This document shows positions 43,351 to 54,490 of a stretch of DNA of 64,000 bases, piece by piece. The translations under genes were made by a program, and so were the position numbers. Source of the DNA: Atriophallophorus winterbourni (lineage: Eukaryota; Platyhelminthes; Trematoda; Plagiorchiida; Microphallidae); NCBI GenBank assembly GCA_013407085.1, contig JACCGJ010003603.1, forward strand, positions 1 through 64,000, given 5' to 3'. Every line of letters begins with the position of its first letter. Position 1 is the first letter of the stretch. The notes below the pieces were generated by a model. That model searched no databases. It saw only the letters and a list, made by a program, of their open reading frames with translations, and was not told where the DNA came from.

Positions 43351-46118
43351 ATGAATTTTCTGTTACTCATGCTCACACTAAATTGAAGGGTGATGGGAAA
43401 TCGCCCCCTAGAATATGGGATTAGACCTCGGCTAAACTGAAAATCTATCGAATGTTTGTTCGCAAACGAAGGTCAATGGAGAGTGATCGCTGGCCGTATG
43501 TGTTTAGGTAAGTACTGGTGGTCGCTTTTAGGGTAAAAAAAGATAGGTTTCTGCGTTCCGAGATTGCGGGTGGGAGGACGAACGGTTCTGCTTCCTTGTG
43601 GATTAGAAAACTTATCTTTCATGAAACATCAGTGACATATATTTAACGACTAATGTTTTTGTTAAACAGATCTGCCGCCTTACTGCATGTCTTCGCGGTT
43701 TCCTATATTTTGATGTTGTTTTTGTAGCATCATGAGGACATAAAATGAATGGATTCGGTATGGAACCAGCGATTATAGTAGCACAGACCTGGTGATTTTG
43801 TTGGGTTGTTTGATCTTATTTTCGATAACAGCGCTGATATACGCTGAAAACACCATGCAAATGAAATTGACGTACTCAGCGGTAGTTTTTAAAGCGGTAT
43901 TTATAAACATCATACAAATCACAACAAGTGCAGACAGTTTCAATGATTTTCGGCATGCATACCTATCATTTGTGATTATTTCTTATATGTTAATCCGATG
44001 CAGATAAATTCCTGTGCAATCGGTTACAGTAGACTTTTGAAACCTCTAAAACGAGATATCAGGTAAATCAACGGTGACAGTCAAAACAGGGAACGTTTTG
44101 TCGTGCTTAGTTCCAATCATTTGAACACTGCTAACGGGTTCTTGCTTTTTCAACGGTATATAGGCGATAGTAATACTTGCATGTATAATGCCATGTAAGC
44201 ATAACTTGGATCGAGGGTCAAGTTGTGTATGCACATCAATATAACATAAGTGAAGCGGTTGAGGTCGGATGACAGCAACTCAGATATTACAATTACTTGA
44301 GACAAGCTAGTCGTGCAGTGGATTCAGATTCTAAGATTGCTAGTTCGGAAACTTAACAGCAGGTTATCGATGTCCCCAAGCATGAACTACTTTGTAGATG
44401 ATGAGCAATCATATGGACACAAAGGATGGAAACATAAAAACATTGTGTGTATATGAATATTATCCTTGCTGCGGTTGAACAACAATGAACATCCGCTCGT
44501 TCAAGACGAGAATACAGATCCACAGTTTGTTCTGTTTTCCATAACACAGTACACTGTCTCATCCTAGGAAATGAACGAAAACAGGCGCACTGTGAATTGA
44601 TCCAAAGGCGCATAGTCAACGATTATCTTAGAAGATTTGAGAAATACTAATTGATGAGGGGGAAAAACCCATTAGAAAACTGGGAGAAAACATTTGCTAG
44701 ATAGAGTACTCAACCGCATATCAAATGCACGTCTGTATAGATAAATAGAATATTGTACCAGATCTACAAAAATCTAACATATATGTTAGAGAAAACAATC
44801 CGTTCTAGTCACATTTACCGCTTGTATATGAAATAAATATAAAGTGTTACTTACAATATATACTGAATCAAATGCCAGGAATGTTCTTTTGATGACATGA
44901 GGCTGGAATTAAATAGCATCCAAAATTTACCATCATCCGCAAAACTAGACTTCTTGGATGTGACGATTATCTAAGGGTTGTTGATGTACATCAAACTAAG
45001 TGGTGGGTCAAGCACCAAATCGTGTGGGACAACACTGTTGATCGTGATTTACGTATACGGTGCTCGAGAGGAATGCTCGACTAATTGTCTGATTATTCGA
45101 CGGTCGGAAGAAAATATGAAACGCTTCAGGGTTTTGCTTGGCGTTCTTGCGCAGGGTCCATGCATATCCCATTTACATCTTTCCAATTTTACTATATGTA
45201 TCCGTAATGAACGGAGGATCACTAAGATTCCCCAAAATTGCGATGGGGATCGTTTAAAATTCAATAAAATCTTCCCAGTGCCGCAGAGAACCGATATTTT
45301 TCCAACTCGGACATTGCACGTAATAAACATTCCTCTGTAGATCAAGTGAATGTTTTATTGGAAAAAGAGAAACTGAAAATAGACGCGATTTAATTCATCC
45401 GCCGTATTCATTTGCTGTTGTGTAATGAACAGATAGCAAGCAGGGTTGAGAGATCACGTGATACGTGAGGCTGTGTCATTTGGCTTAAGTTCTATTCAAC
45501 CGTGATAACTTAGAAGATTCAGACAGTCTCATATCACGAGCGAATAATGGCATTCAATTATACATTCTGAATGGTAAAGTGCACAATTCATTCTTCATCC
45601 AGTTTTGAACATACATGTGTTGAAATTGGTCGCAATTCACTTCATGATCGCAAGGAATTAGTACGTGCCAATGGTGTGATGTCTCAGACAAACAGAGCAT
45701 AGATGAAAAATCAAAATTCAATTCCAGGATACACGCGTTTGACTAGTCAGCAGGAAACATCCCAGTTACCGAATTGTCATTGGCTCTCCGTTTCTGACCC
45801 ATAGTGTATTCAGTCTTTAGTGACCCAATGTGCAGTTGCATTTTTTGTTGCTCTGACAGTTCTACTCATATCTTCGCCGAATCTGCTTGGATTTCTCTCA
45901 TTCCAAGAATTCTGTGCTTTTTTTGATCATATCTATCTGAATTTATGTGTTTTGCTCTTCTCAGCGAATTAGCTCACGCGCGCAAAATCTTTTCATTCGC
46001 TAACTATTCTACGGTTTTAATATCATTGCAAAAATCGCGTTGAGCTACGCATTTTGATATTTGTTTCTGTGTTCTAGCTTGTGTAGTTAACAACTGATAT
46101 TGGATTATTTGATACACG
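43351..46118. other. Mostly unassigned; faint RT trace at 44.9-45.06 kb
   Basis: No gene. On the minus strand 45060-44900 resembles the stretch just after RT motif B in the 36.0-36.1 kb element (shared GCATCCAAA(G/A)TTTA(A/C)CATCATCCGC). 45830-46118, just before ORF1, is a plausible CR1 5' UTR but has no diagnostic sequence. Confidence 0.4.
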
Positions 46119-46788
46119 ATGAAATCACGTGTTCCAAAACAGCCACCTCGACACCATCGAACAAAAACCTGTCACACAGCCAAACAACCCAATTCAGGCT
46201 ACTAACATGTTTGACCGCATCACGAGATCCAACATACGGACTAAAAAATCGATCGATCGAACTGTGACAGCGGCATCGAACAAACGTGACCTCATTGCGA
46301 AGCTCTTGGATCCGGCAAACGCAACAATGTTCACGGCCGGCCCAGCTGATAGGACGAATCTCGAGACGCAGAATTGTCCCGAAGTCACGTGCAATGCATG
46401 CGAACAACAGGTGAGTCCCATGGCGCGTAAAGTAATACCGTGTTTTCTCTGTATGGGTGAAATCCATCGTAAATGCGACCGTCCTTTAGCCCCTGATTCG
46501 ATAGCATCATTAAATAATGAAATGGTTCCAGGTGCGTGCTATGTATTTGGTCGTTGCTGAGCTACATCCTTGCACAAATCCGATACTTTTGAAGCAAAAT
46601 TGGAATATAGATTGGCCGGTTTGCAGTTGGGCCTTCGACGTGTGGAAGGAATGTTGGTTAATCATGAGAGTACGCGAGTGATCACTGATGTAAACCATCA
46701 TGTCAATAGAACGAATACGGAACTACCATTGAAGAAATCTAAGACTAAGGCTATTCTTGTGCCAAAAATGCAAAAAACAGGGTTATTC
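46119..46788 (+). pseudogene. CR1-like ORF1, PHD-like finger and coil, 5' half
   Basis: ATG 46119 gives the likely native start; a frameshift within about 60 bases moves to the frame beginning at 46129. In that frame the finger uses Cys88, Cys91, Cys105, Cys108, His113, Cys116, Cys137 and Cys143 (C4HC3, spacing of a PHD type), followed after a stop/frameshift by a Leu/Lys/Glu-rich stretch with A-K-L-E-Y-R-L-A-G-L-Q-L (46570-46700), a short coiled coil. Some CR1 ORF1 proteins are known to carry PHD-like fingers. The frame is cut at 46788 by a Penelope insertion and resumes in frame at 48311. Confidence 0.75.
46778..46788 (+). repeat. Left target-site duplication of Penelope insertion
   Basis: CAGGGTTATTC, repeated at 48300-48310. 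Reading from ORF1 across this duplication into 48311 keeps the ORF1 frame. Confidence 0.8.
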
Positions 46789-47099
46789 TCAAAGTATTTG
46801 AAAATACTCGAGACCGATCCGGAGACCATAATGATGAAGACAAAGTTTGCAATGAATCGTTTATAGTAATGTTTTGGTAACGTTTCGCTTATGAACACAG
46901 GAGCTCAGTCAGACCAAGTTTGTCGGTGCTTACAGCGTTCAGGTATATATGGCATTCTTTTGACCAAAACAGATTTCACTAAGCTAGATAGGGGAGATCA
47001 AGATAATTCCCTACACCTCCTAATTGTCGTGTCCATCCCTAATTGTTTATCAATTGTACAGCGTATGCCGACACACTGCTAACGTATTCATGTGCGTAT

Positions 47100-47600
47100 T
47101 AGGTGTGATGTTCGTTAATCCTAATTCGCTGCAAAACTGAACGCCAGATTGTTGAGATATCCGTCCCATCCACATTGTTCACCGCATTCGCCTCAGACTT
47201 TGTTATTTTAACAGCCTCTTTCCCTATGAGATTTCACACCCCGTCTTATCACTTTCACGTTATCAATATCTACGCTGTGTCCAGTGTCTAGGGCTGAATC
47301 CTGAATCAGTGATTGATATTCACTGAGATTGCGGGGTCGCTTTCCCACTTGTTTACTGTGTTAGTTTACTCTAGTGCAGAGTTCTCTAGACGTTTGCCCA
47401 ATGCCAGCAGCCGGGCAACCCTTGCAGTTGATTTGGTAGATGCAGTTCGTCGCATCGTCGTCGTCTTAACTTTGAGATGCATTAATACGGGGCGGAGAGT
47501 TCTAACTGCCTTATATGTCATTCTAATACCTGCACTATTCGAGATTCGACTTATTCCTTCTGAGGCGCTTTTACATACGGTAGAGATACCGTAGCTTGCG
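47100..47600 (-). pseudogene. Penelope linker and GIY-YIG endonuclease
   Basis: Minus strand: E-G-I-S-R-I-S-N-S-A-G-I-R then, after a frameshift, T-N-C-I-Y-Q-I-N-C-K-G-C and A-G-I-G-Q-T-S-R-E-L. In Penelope-like elements this domain nicks DNA. The Tyr of Y-I-G is changed to Gly (compare V-Y-I-G-Q-T-S-R-E-L at 54.76 kb). The end reads L-D-T-G-H-S-V-D-I-D-N-V-K-V-I and, further on, N-A-V-N-N-V-D-G. Confidence 0.82.
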
Positions 47601-47634
47601 GATGTTTAACTCGGTTCACTTGGCGATTTGAAAG

Positions 47635-48294
47635 TCAGCGACTGACATCATGCACTGGCCTCTTTTCTGCATCATCGTTGCAGAGGCGGTCAACCTTGTA
47701 GAATAGCGATTTTGCTATTGACTGAAATACCCTTTTATAATGCGCAGATGTGAACCTCAAAAAAGCATCCGTGTCGATATGCTTGCAATAAACCGTTGTT
47801 CTTATCTTGATGTTGTCATTTTGCGCGAGACAGTCCAAGAACAGATGTGTCTCTTCCGTAGACTCCACTTCTTCTGTGACCTGGATTTTTTGATTCAAAC
47901 TATTGAGATAACTATGAAATGCTTCTTGTCTGTTTAGCTTTTTGATGACGAATGAATCGTCAACATAGCGCCACCATATATTCGGTAGTAATGCTTCGTT
48001 TTTCAGAGCTATCTCCTCGAAGTGCTCCAATTAAATATTCGCTAGCACTGGAAAAATGGGTGAGCCCATCGCTAAACCATCGTTTCGCTTGTATATCTCT
48101 CCAGTAAATAAGAACTGGTTCATATTTAGACAAATTGATACACCGTTGTTGATTTGTTGTACACTCAAGTCGGTACGATCCTTCAAGGTCATATTGTATT
48201 TGAGTGATTTTCTCACTAATTCTAAAGCTCTTGTAGTGTCAACATTCGTGAACAACGAGCTCACGTCGAAACTAACCGATTCATTGCAAACTTT
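47635..48294 (-). pseudogene. Penelope reverse transcriptase
   Basis: Two adjacent frames: 48294-48031 with S-F-D-V-S-S-L-F-T-N-V (motif A, Asp intact) and D-G-L-A-M-G-S-P-I-F-P-V-L-A-N-I (motif B); 48030-47635 with W-W-R-Y-V-D-D-S-F-V-I (motif C, both Asp intact) and F-L-D-C-L. A single stop/frameshift at about 48030 divides them. All catalytic residues present, so it was the least damaged Penelope RT in the window, though 5'-truncated. Confidence 0.92.
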
Positions 48295-48299
48295 ATTTT

Positions 48300-48310
48300 C
48301 AGGGTTATTC
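48300..48310 (+). repeat. Right target-site duplication of Penelope insertion
   Basis: CAGGGTTATTC, identical to 46778-46788. Confidence 0.8.
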
Positions 48311-49221
48311 CCGTTTTGGAATCAGCTAAAACGGCCACAGAAGTAGGAAACTTTTACGCAAATATGCTGTTACGGTCGACCTCAGCTGTACACGAAAACT
48401 GCTGTACCCGACTCACAAAGTCAAGTCACAAAGGTTTTTGATTCTGAAACGCCTGAATTTGCGATACGCAAAAAAGAACACTCCATACACGCTGAACGTG
48501 ATATGTGCGAATGTCAGCGAGTCCAAGAAAGCCTGTTTGATAGCAAACAGATACACGGTGTCGAGAAATGGTCTGAACTACGTCACCCGATAGAAATTGA
48601 ACATGTAAACGCAGAAAAAGTGACTCGTCTAACCCGCCATTCAACTATGCCTCATATTGGTCAACCTCTCTTGCTTGAGGTAACACTAAAATGTCAGGCT
48701 GACATCGAGAACGTATTGCTGAATGCATACCTACTGAAGTCAGATTCCGACACAAACTTCCCGATGTACCATGGTGGAGAAGGAAGTGCAGCTTGAACGC
48801 TAGGGAACAAACGGTATCGCGAAGTATACTTATACTTGGTGTACCAGAAAATACTTCTAAAGTAAAGAATAAGGAAACCGTAGAGCACATCTTAGAACAA
48901 TGGCGCTACGTTGCGTGTTCTCTCGATATTTCTAATGCCATTGTTGTGGACAATTTTCGACTTCCTTTTTCGCCAAAAAATAAGATGGATGGAACGAAAC
49001 CTCTGAAGGTTACGTTCTCAAACCGCGCTATGGCTGAAATAGTACTGTCGGAATGGACAAAAGGGAAACCAACACTACCCAAGGATATTAGACGTGGCCC
49101 ACCCGAACCAAGTCAAACAATCTCCCGTTTAGAGATAGCGAAAAGCAGCGTTTGCATCAAAATGGAGGAAATCAATGCATCAAAAAACGTCGTAGGTTCG
49201 GCTCAAATCGAGTCGGAATAA
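48300..49221 (+). pseudogene. CR1-like ORF1, RRM-like 3' half
   Basis: Continues ORF1 after the insertion; an in-frame TAG lies at about 48344. Landmarks: V-T-R-L-T-R-H, P-L-L-L-E-V-T-L, D-I-E-N-V-L-L-N (48620-48730), then after a frameshift I-L-I-L-G-V-P-E-N (48825), V-V-D-N-F-R-L-P-F-S-P and P-L-K-V-T-F-S-N-R-A-M-A-E (48950-49045). ORF1 stops at TAA 49219. The block order equals that at 38.7-38.15 kb. Confidence 0.8.
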
Positions 49222-49379
49222 ATAATTCACACCGAAAACTAATTGTCAATTCAAGCCGTCGTCGAAACCCACACATGTTTTACCATCCAAAGAATCCAGA
49301 CCAATAACTTCGGTTTACACCTCGTCATTACTCAAAAAAATACGATTAAGTGAATCTATAAAAACGTTAACAGCCTTTT

Positions 49380-49985
49380 CAACAAATTGATCGAATTGTG
49401 TGAGATTTTTTATAAAACCGCGCCAGACATTATTGCAGTAACAGAAACGTGGTTTCATGCCTCTTTGTCCGATAACGAACTCTCTTTGCACAACATGTCT
49501 TTATACCGGCGTGACCGTTTAGGCGATGGCGGAGGAGCAGCACTCGACTATGAACGACAGGATCCTTGATATCACTGACACACATTGGTGCTCTCTAAAT
49601 CTTACATCAGGAGACCAATGCATTATTGGATTGACTATAGTTCTCTAACAGCAACTCTCGATCTAAACAATAAACTGATTAATGCTTTGCGCTATGTAAC
49701 AACGCGATACAATACTCAAATATTAATAATGGGGAATTTCAACTTTCCCCAGCTCTATACCTGGATTGATCATCCCTCAGAGACACTTGAAAATGAACTT
49801 CGAGCCGCTTTGGATTATGCAACCCTTTATAACCAAGTTTTTGGATTTACTCGTATGAGAGGATCAGACCAGCCGTCTACATTGGAACTTATAATTAAAA
49901 CAGATCACACAGCTGTTAAGAATATAGTTTATAAACCGCCGATCGGACAGAGCGATCACTTTGTCCTAGAATTAGGGTAATTTAG
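49380..49985 (+). pseudogene. CR1-like endonuclease
   Basis: I-I-A-V-T-E-T-W-F (catalytic Glu), D-R-L-G-D-G-G-G-A-A-L in frame to 49569; a short frameshifted stretch (49565-49650); then I-L-I-M-G-N-F-N-F-P (GDFN with Asp to Asn), P-S-T-L-E-L-I-I-K, and G-Q-S-D-H-F-V to TAA 49978. Nearly complete EEP nuclease, inactivated by the frameshifts and the GDFN change. Confidence 0.87.
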
Positions 49986-50039
49986 TAGCGCTGAGCGCAA
50001 TTGTGACAGGACAAAATGCGTCAGAATGGTGAACTACCG

Positions 50040-52110
50040 TGCTCTGTGTGCCGAGTTGCAAAGCACTAGTTTCGCACAACTTGATTACTCCGATCCGGAT
50101 AGTCATTGGCGATCTCTCTTACAGCAACTCAAATCTATATTGTAGGAACATTCAATGTTTGCTTCGAAGAAAACGTCTTAACGAAATAAATTTCCACAAC
50201 GAAGCAGGACTAAAAAGTGGATGAAACAAAGGGCAGTAGCGTGGGTGTTTCACGAGGCTACCAACTCAGCTGATTCTTGGGTACAATTTACACGAATGCG
50301 AAACAAATTTATCAGCTTAATTCGAGATGATAAGCTAGCGTTCCAATCGCAATTGATTTCTCTGATTCACCAGAATCAGAAGCTCTCGCATAGACTTGTA
50401 AACGAAAGAACAAATATTGAACCAGGAGCCTTTGCCCTAAAAACTTCGTCCGGCTTCACAGAATCAATAATTCAGACCGCTGACCTGTTAGCAGACTTTC
50501 ATACAGGAGTGTTTGCGCCGAAATCCATGGAGCCTGATCACGAAGCGATCGTTCGACTTGACCGAACGACATTGAGTGAAGTATTGATTACTCCAATGAT
50601 GATAGCGCATCACTTACGAAAATTAAAATTAAAGAAATCTCCAGGACCTTACGAGATAACTCCAAAGCTGCTCATAATCTCTCATGCGCAGCTATCTAAA
50701 CATTCAACTTGCATGTTCAATAATTTGCTCCAAGCTGGCGTAGTGCCACAAGACTGGAAACTGGGACAAATAATACTCATTTACAAAGGTGGTTGCCGTT
50801 CAGATGTTAAAAATTACAGGCCGGTGACCTTGCTGTCTTCGGTATCAAAAGACTTTGAACGAATAATAACCGCAGAAATCGTGCGACATCTGGAAACGAA
50901 TCAAATTTTGGCAGTTTCCCAACATGGATTTCCCAGAAATCGCTCTATTCTAACAAGTTTGCTGACCAGCTTAGACGATTGGAATAGTATTGTAGATGCG
51001 GGGGGCTGTATTTATGCGTGATACCTGGACATTTCTGAAGCGTTTGACAGAGTTGATGACAATTAACTCTTAAGCTAGCTAAAGAAACTCGGTGTTGTTT
51101 GACGACTATACGAATTGCTAGGAGACTACCTCAACAACAGACACATCCGATTTCGTGTGGACGGCCGATTATCGAAGAACATCGATATCACTAGCGGAGT
51201 TCCACAAGGCTCAGTGCTTGGACCAATACAGTTTCCAGTCTATATGAACGATATACCACTACCAAATGATAGTAAGATTGTAATGTTTGCTGACGATATA
51301 AAATTATGGAGGCAAAACTGAAATGCTGACGATTGTATCTTGCTGCAAAACGATTTGAAGGGTTTCTTAAACGGGTCATCTCAAAATAATCTATCATTGA
51401 ATATGCAAAAGTCGAAGATGATTCAGGTTGGTCGTGACCTTGGCTTTTCCTATCCTAACAAGCTCGGCGACATAAAGCTGAAGTACACCGAAGAAGAAAA
51501 GGACATCGGTGTCTGGATTTGCAGCAGTATGAAAAATGGTCCACAATGCGAAACCGGTTACAAAAGCGCGTCTCGGCTGCTAAGCATGCTACGGCGGATA
51601 TTTGGACGTTTTTCCCCGATGTCTTATCCTCTCATAATGAATACATATATACACCCGGTTCTAGATATTGCCGCACAAGCCTGGACACCATGGCTCCAAA
51701 AAGATATGTTACTCCTGGATCGCATATACCATAGAGCTTCTAAGCTTGTCATTGGTCTCAAAAATATGCCATTAGCCGGGCGACTCAGACGATTTGAAAT
51801 GAGGACACTTGCGCAAAGGAGAATGCTAGGTGATCTCATCCTCCGATACACAATACACACTACTGTTTCCCACAACATGGACATATTATTCCACCTTCTA
51901 ACTATTAGCAACAAACGTGGCAATGGTTGCAATTTGGAAATACCACATTCCAAACAGTACTGCGCATGTATTTTTATTCGGTACGTGTGTGCTTTGCTTG
52001 GAATTTATTACCTCCCGATTTGGTAAACTCAAACAGTTTATCTTTATTTAAATTAAAACTTGACGAATTCTTCCGAATTTTTCCCGAACTATTAAAAGGC
52101 TATCATTGTC
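50040..52110 (+). pseudogene. CR1-like linker and reverse transcriptase
   Basis: From 50221 one frame carries the entire RT with internal stops (TGA 51019, TAA 51064, TGA 51319): linker; L-K-K-S-P-G-P-Y-E-I-T-P; V-P-Q-D-W-K; N-Y-R-P-V-T-L-L; motif A Y-L-D-I-S-E-A-F-D-R-V-D directly after the first stop; motif B S-G-V-P-Q-G-S-V-L-G-P (51195); motif C M-F-A-D-D-I-K-L-W (51283); K-D-I-G-V-W; Y-I-H-P-V-L-D; Y-H-R-A-S-K-L-V-I-G-L. The last 60 residues (W-N-L-L-P, F-K-L-K-L-D-E-F-F) are in another frame from about 51950. The active-site triad is intact. Confidence 0.92.
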
Positions 52111-52189
52111 CCATTGAATTTAATTTCCACCCTGTGGTTATTGTAAAGTTAATTGCCTTTTTAAACATAAATCCTGAATATTTGATCTT

Positions 52190-52830
52190 CAACCTGCTAG
52201 GAGACCATGACTGTGATTTTGTAGTTATACTATTACATGATTACTTGACTGGGAGAGATAACAGGGTTAGGGTTGATGGAACGCTATCCATTCAAGTATA
52301 CGTTACAAGTGGCGTGTCGCTTGGCTTAGTTTTTGGCCCGAGGCTTTTCGGGCTGTACCCGAACAATATACAAAGATCTTGAGCACTTCATACTTTGTGC
52401 TTGCAAAACCGCTGCAGTTCCACATCAAAAAATCTCAAATGTTAAACGTCAGTAAATCATTCGAATACACATATTTACTGGGATGTCAACAACTTTCTTG
52501 GGGTACGTAATAGAAAGACCTGGGTGTGTGGATTAACAATAAGTTGATATCTTCAGAGCAGTGTTCTGTTATACACCATAATTCCTGGAAAAGCTTAGCA
52601 CTGTTTGGGAGAATCGTCGGTAGTTTCACAAAGCCGATACACCCATGGATAACTAACACCTACATCAGGCTAACAATGGAGTACGCGGTGTATGCAAGTT
52701 CAACATAGCTACAGAAGGACATGACCGTGCTGCAACGGATATACCACCGCGCTACAAAAATGGTGACCCGACGATAAAACAAGCCATAATGCAGAGGATT
52801 GCAACTCTAAACCTCTTTAACTTTTCGTGT
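52190..52830 (+). pseudogene. CR1-like RT fragment lacking motif C
   Basis: Second RT piece placed directly behind the first: D-Y-L-T-G-R-D-N-R-V-R-V-D-G, decayed motif B (S-G-V-S-L-G-L-V-F-G-P), then a jump to I-K-K-S-Q-M-L-N-V-S, K-D-L-G-V-W-I-N-N-K (52508), F-G-R-I-V-G-S-F-T-K-P and Y-I-R-L-T-M-E-Y-A, Q-R-I-Y-H-R-A-T-K-M-V. The F-A-D-D block is deleted. Confidence 0.8.
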
Positions 52831-53910
52831 CATCGTGTTATGGGTGGCAGTAGATCACCGAGTTGAACACTTCATTCCGCGTGATAACATTACTCATGGA
52901 TACAAGTTAATTATTCCCTACTATAGATGATGATAATAACTAAGGCTACGTCGTATGGTTTATGTGCGTTTTAAATGGATTCAATTTTATCCATTAATTT
53001 ATAAAGATTTTAGATTTGTGATGGATTAACGCAAATCGATCCACAGTACAATAGAATGTTCGTATATAATTTGAACAAAAAATTATTTCGTGTCAGCATC
53101 AAATAGGTTAAATGGGGAGCGAAACCAAAACCAACTTTACAATGGAATGGGGAAATGTAAGTCGGAAATGAATTGTTTGAAATTTTTTATTTTCATTTTG
53201 TTTCAATCTGAAACAATAAAGGTTTTAAGTAATTAAGGTCAACGCAGTATTATTCAAAATGAAATCGTAACGTTTCTTTGAATAGAATTTCATTAGGTGA
53301 GAATACAATTTCTTGGCGTAATTATTTCCTCAGTAAGTATAAACGGACTTCATGAAAGTACCGACAAAATGTTTCTCGGAAATGTGATGATAGATTGATT
53401 GGGACTGCGCTCCCTATTACTGGAATTAAATTTGAAAAGCTGCTGTCTAGGATGCACAGGGATAATTAAATTAAAACTACGAAATTATTTGCTTCACATA
53501 GCTGAACACAAGCGTTAGACAAGCTCCAGGAAAATGCGCATACTTTTAGCCGATCAAGATTCGTGTGCCTATTTCTTTAAAACAGGCAAACATAGAGCAT
53601 CAGTGACACGATAGAATTGTGCTCCAAATGTGTGCTAATAAAATATTTGGAGATGGTGGACTAATTCTAAATTGATCATTCTAAAATGGTGCCTTAAATT
53701 TTTGCTCTTAATGGGATCCTTGATTGTTAATTGTTAAACAACATGATGCATAAATAATTGTTTCACGAAATACCCAACCAATTCATATACGGATCGACTT
53801 GTCATTAAAAAGGTTTAGGTTACCCACTTGAAATAAAATTTTCAAATATTATTTGTGTGTGATGGAAATCACTCGCTTCTAGAGAAATACATATTACTGA
53901 GTAATTCAAT
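52831..53910. other. Nothing recognised (1.1 kb)
   Basis: AT-rich intergenic sequence between a CR1 RT fragment and Penelope fragments; no coding or structural signal seen. Confidence 0.5.
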
Positions 53911-53913
53911 GAT

Positions 53914-54490
53914 AAAACAAGGTATTTGAAATGTTTCGAAACCGATCGATAGTCCATATAAATGAAACTAATCTTTGCAATGAATCGGTTACACCACGTT
54001 TTTGGTTCTCTTTCGCTTCTAAACACAGATGCTTCGTCAGTCCATGGGTGTCGGTATGAACGGTGTTCATGTTTAAATAGAATTTTATTGGCCAATCCCG
54101 AGTTCTCTGAGCTAGACAGGGGGGTTCACACTCCCAAACGCGGTGCCAATCCCCAATTTTTTGTTTACTGTGCAGGTGCGTCAACTGAGACACTGCATAG
54201 GTGATCCATTTGCACATTGAGTCTTTTGCACGTTGAACCTTATCGACTGCAGAACCGAACGCTAGATTGTTGAAATTTTCGCCTATCCACCTTGTTCACC
54301 GCATTCGCCTCAGCCTCTGTTAATTTAACAGCCACGGCCTGAAGTCATTCCCTATACGATTTCACACCCATCTTACCACTTCCACGTTATCAATATCTAC
54401 GCTGTTTTCCAGTGTCCAGCACGTGTTCAGCTAGTCTAGAATCCCGAATAAGTAATTGATATTCACTGGGAATGCAAAGTTGCTTTCCTA
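53914..54490 (-). mobile_element. Penelope-like 3' region, minus strand
   Basis: Aligns with 46786-47400: the same 3' UTR, C-terminus (H-V-L-D-T-G then, frame-shifted, S-V-D-I-D-N-V-E-V-V) and, at the left end (53914-53990), the same inverted stretch of RT (reads + as K-V-F-E, then L-C-N-E-S-V). 5'-truncated inside the nuclease near 54490, where a plus-strand Penelope fragment starts. Confidence 0.8.

Larger units (their letters stand above)
46789..48299 (-). mobile_element. Penelope-like element, 5'-truncated, inserted in CR1 ORF1
   Basis: A 1511-bp minus-strand insertion: RT from motif A (48290) to about 47635, linker (47600-47480), GIY-YIG nuclease (47480-47330), C-terminus and 3' UTR to about 46865, then about 75 bp of RT sequence in the opposite orientation (46789-46860). 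The 18-bp AAAGTTTGCAATGAATCG occurs at 46842-46859 and inverted at 48277-48294. Target-site duplication 11 bp. A second copy of its 3' region lies at 53914-54490. Confidence 0.88.
46119..52110 (+). mobile_element. CR1-like element, near full length, interrupted by Penelope
   Basis: ORF1 (46119-46788 and 48300-49221), endonuclease (49380-49985), linker and RT (50040-52110), with a 1511-bp minus-strand Penelope-like insertion at 46789-48299. Without the insertion the CR1 sequence is about 4.5 kb, close to a complete CR1. Most of ORF2 stays in one frame, broken mainly by stop codons, so this copy is younger or less damaged than the others here. No 3' tail is visible; another RT fragment starts near 52190. 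Confidence 0.88.

Noticed and set aside
46570..46866. The whole 98-codon plus frame as ORF1.
   Set aside because: The last 26 codons lie beyond the duplication and are Penelope sequence read in a chance frame.
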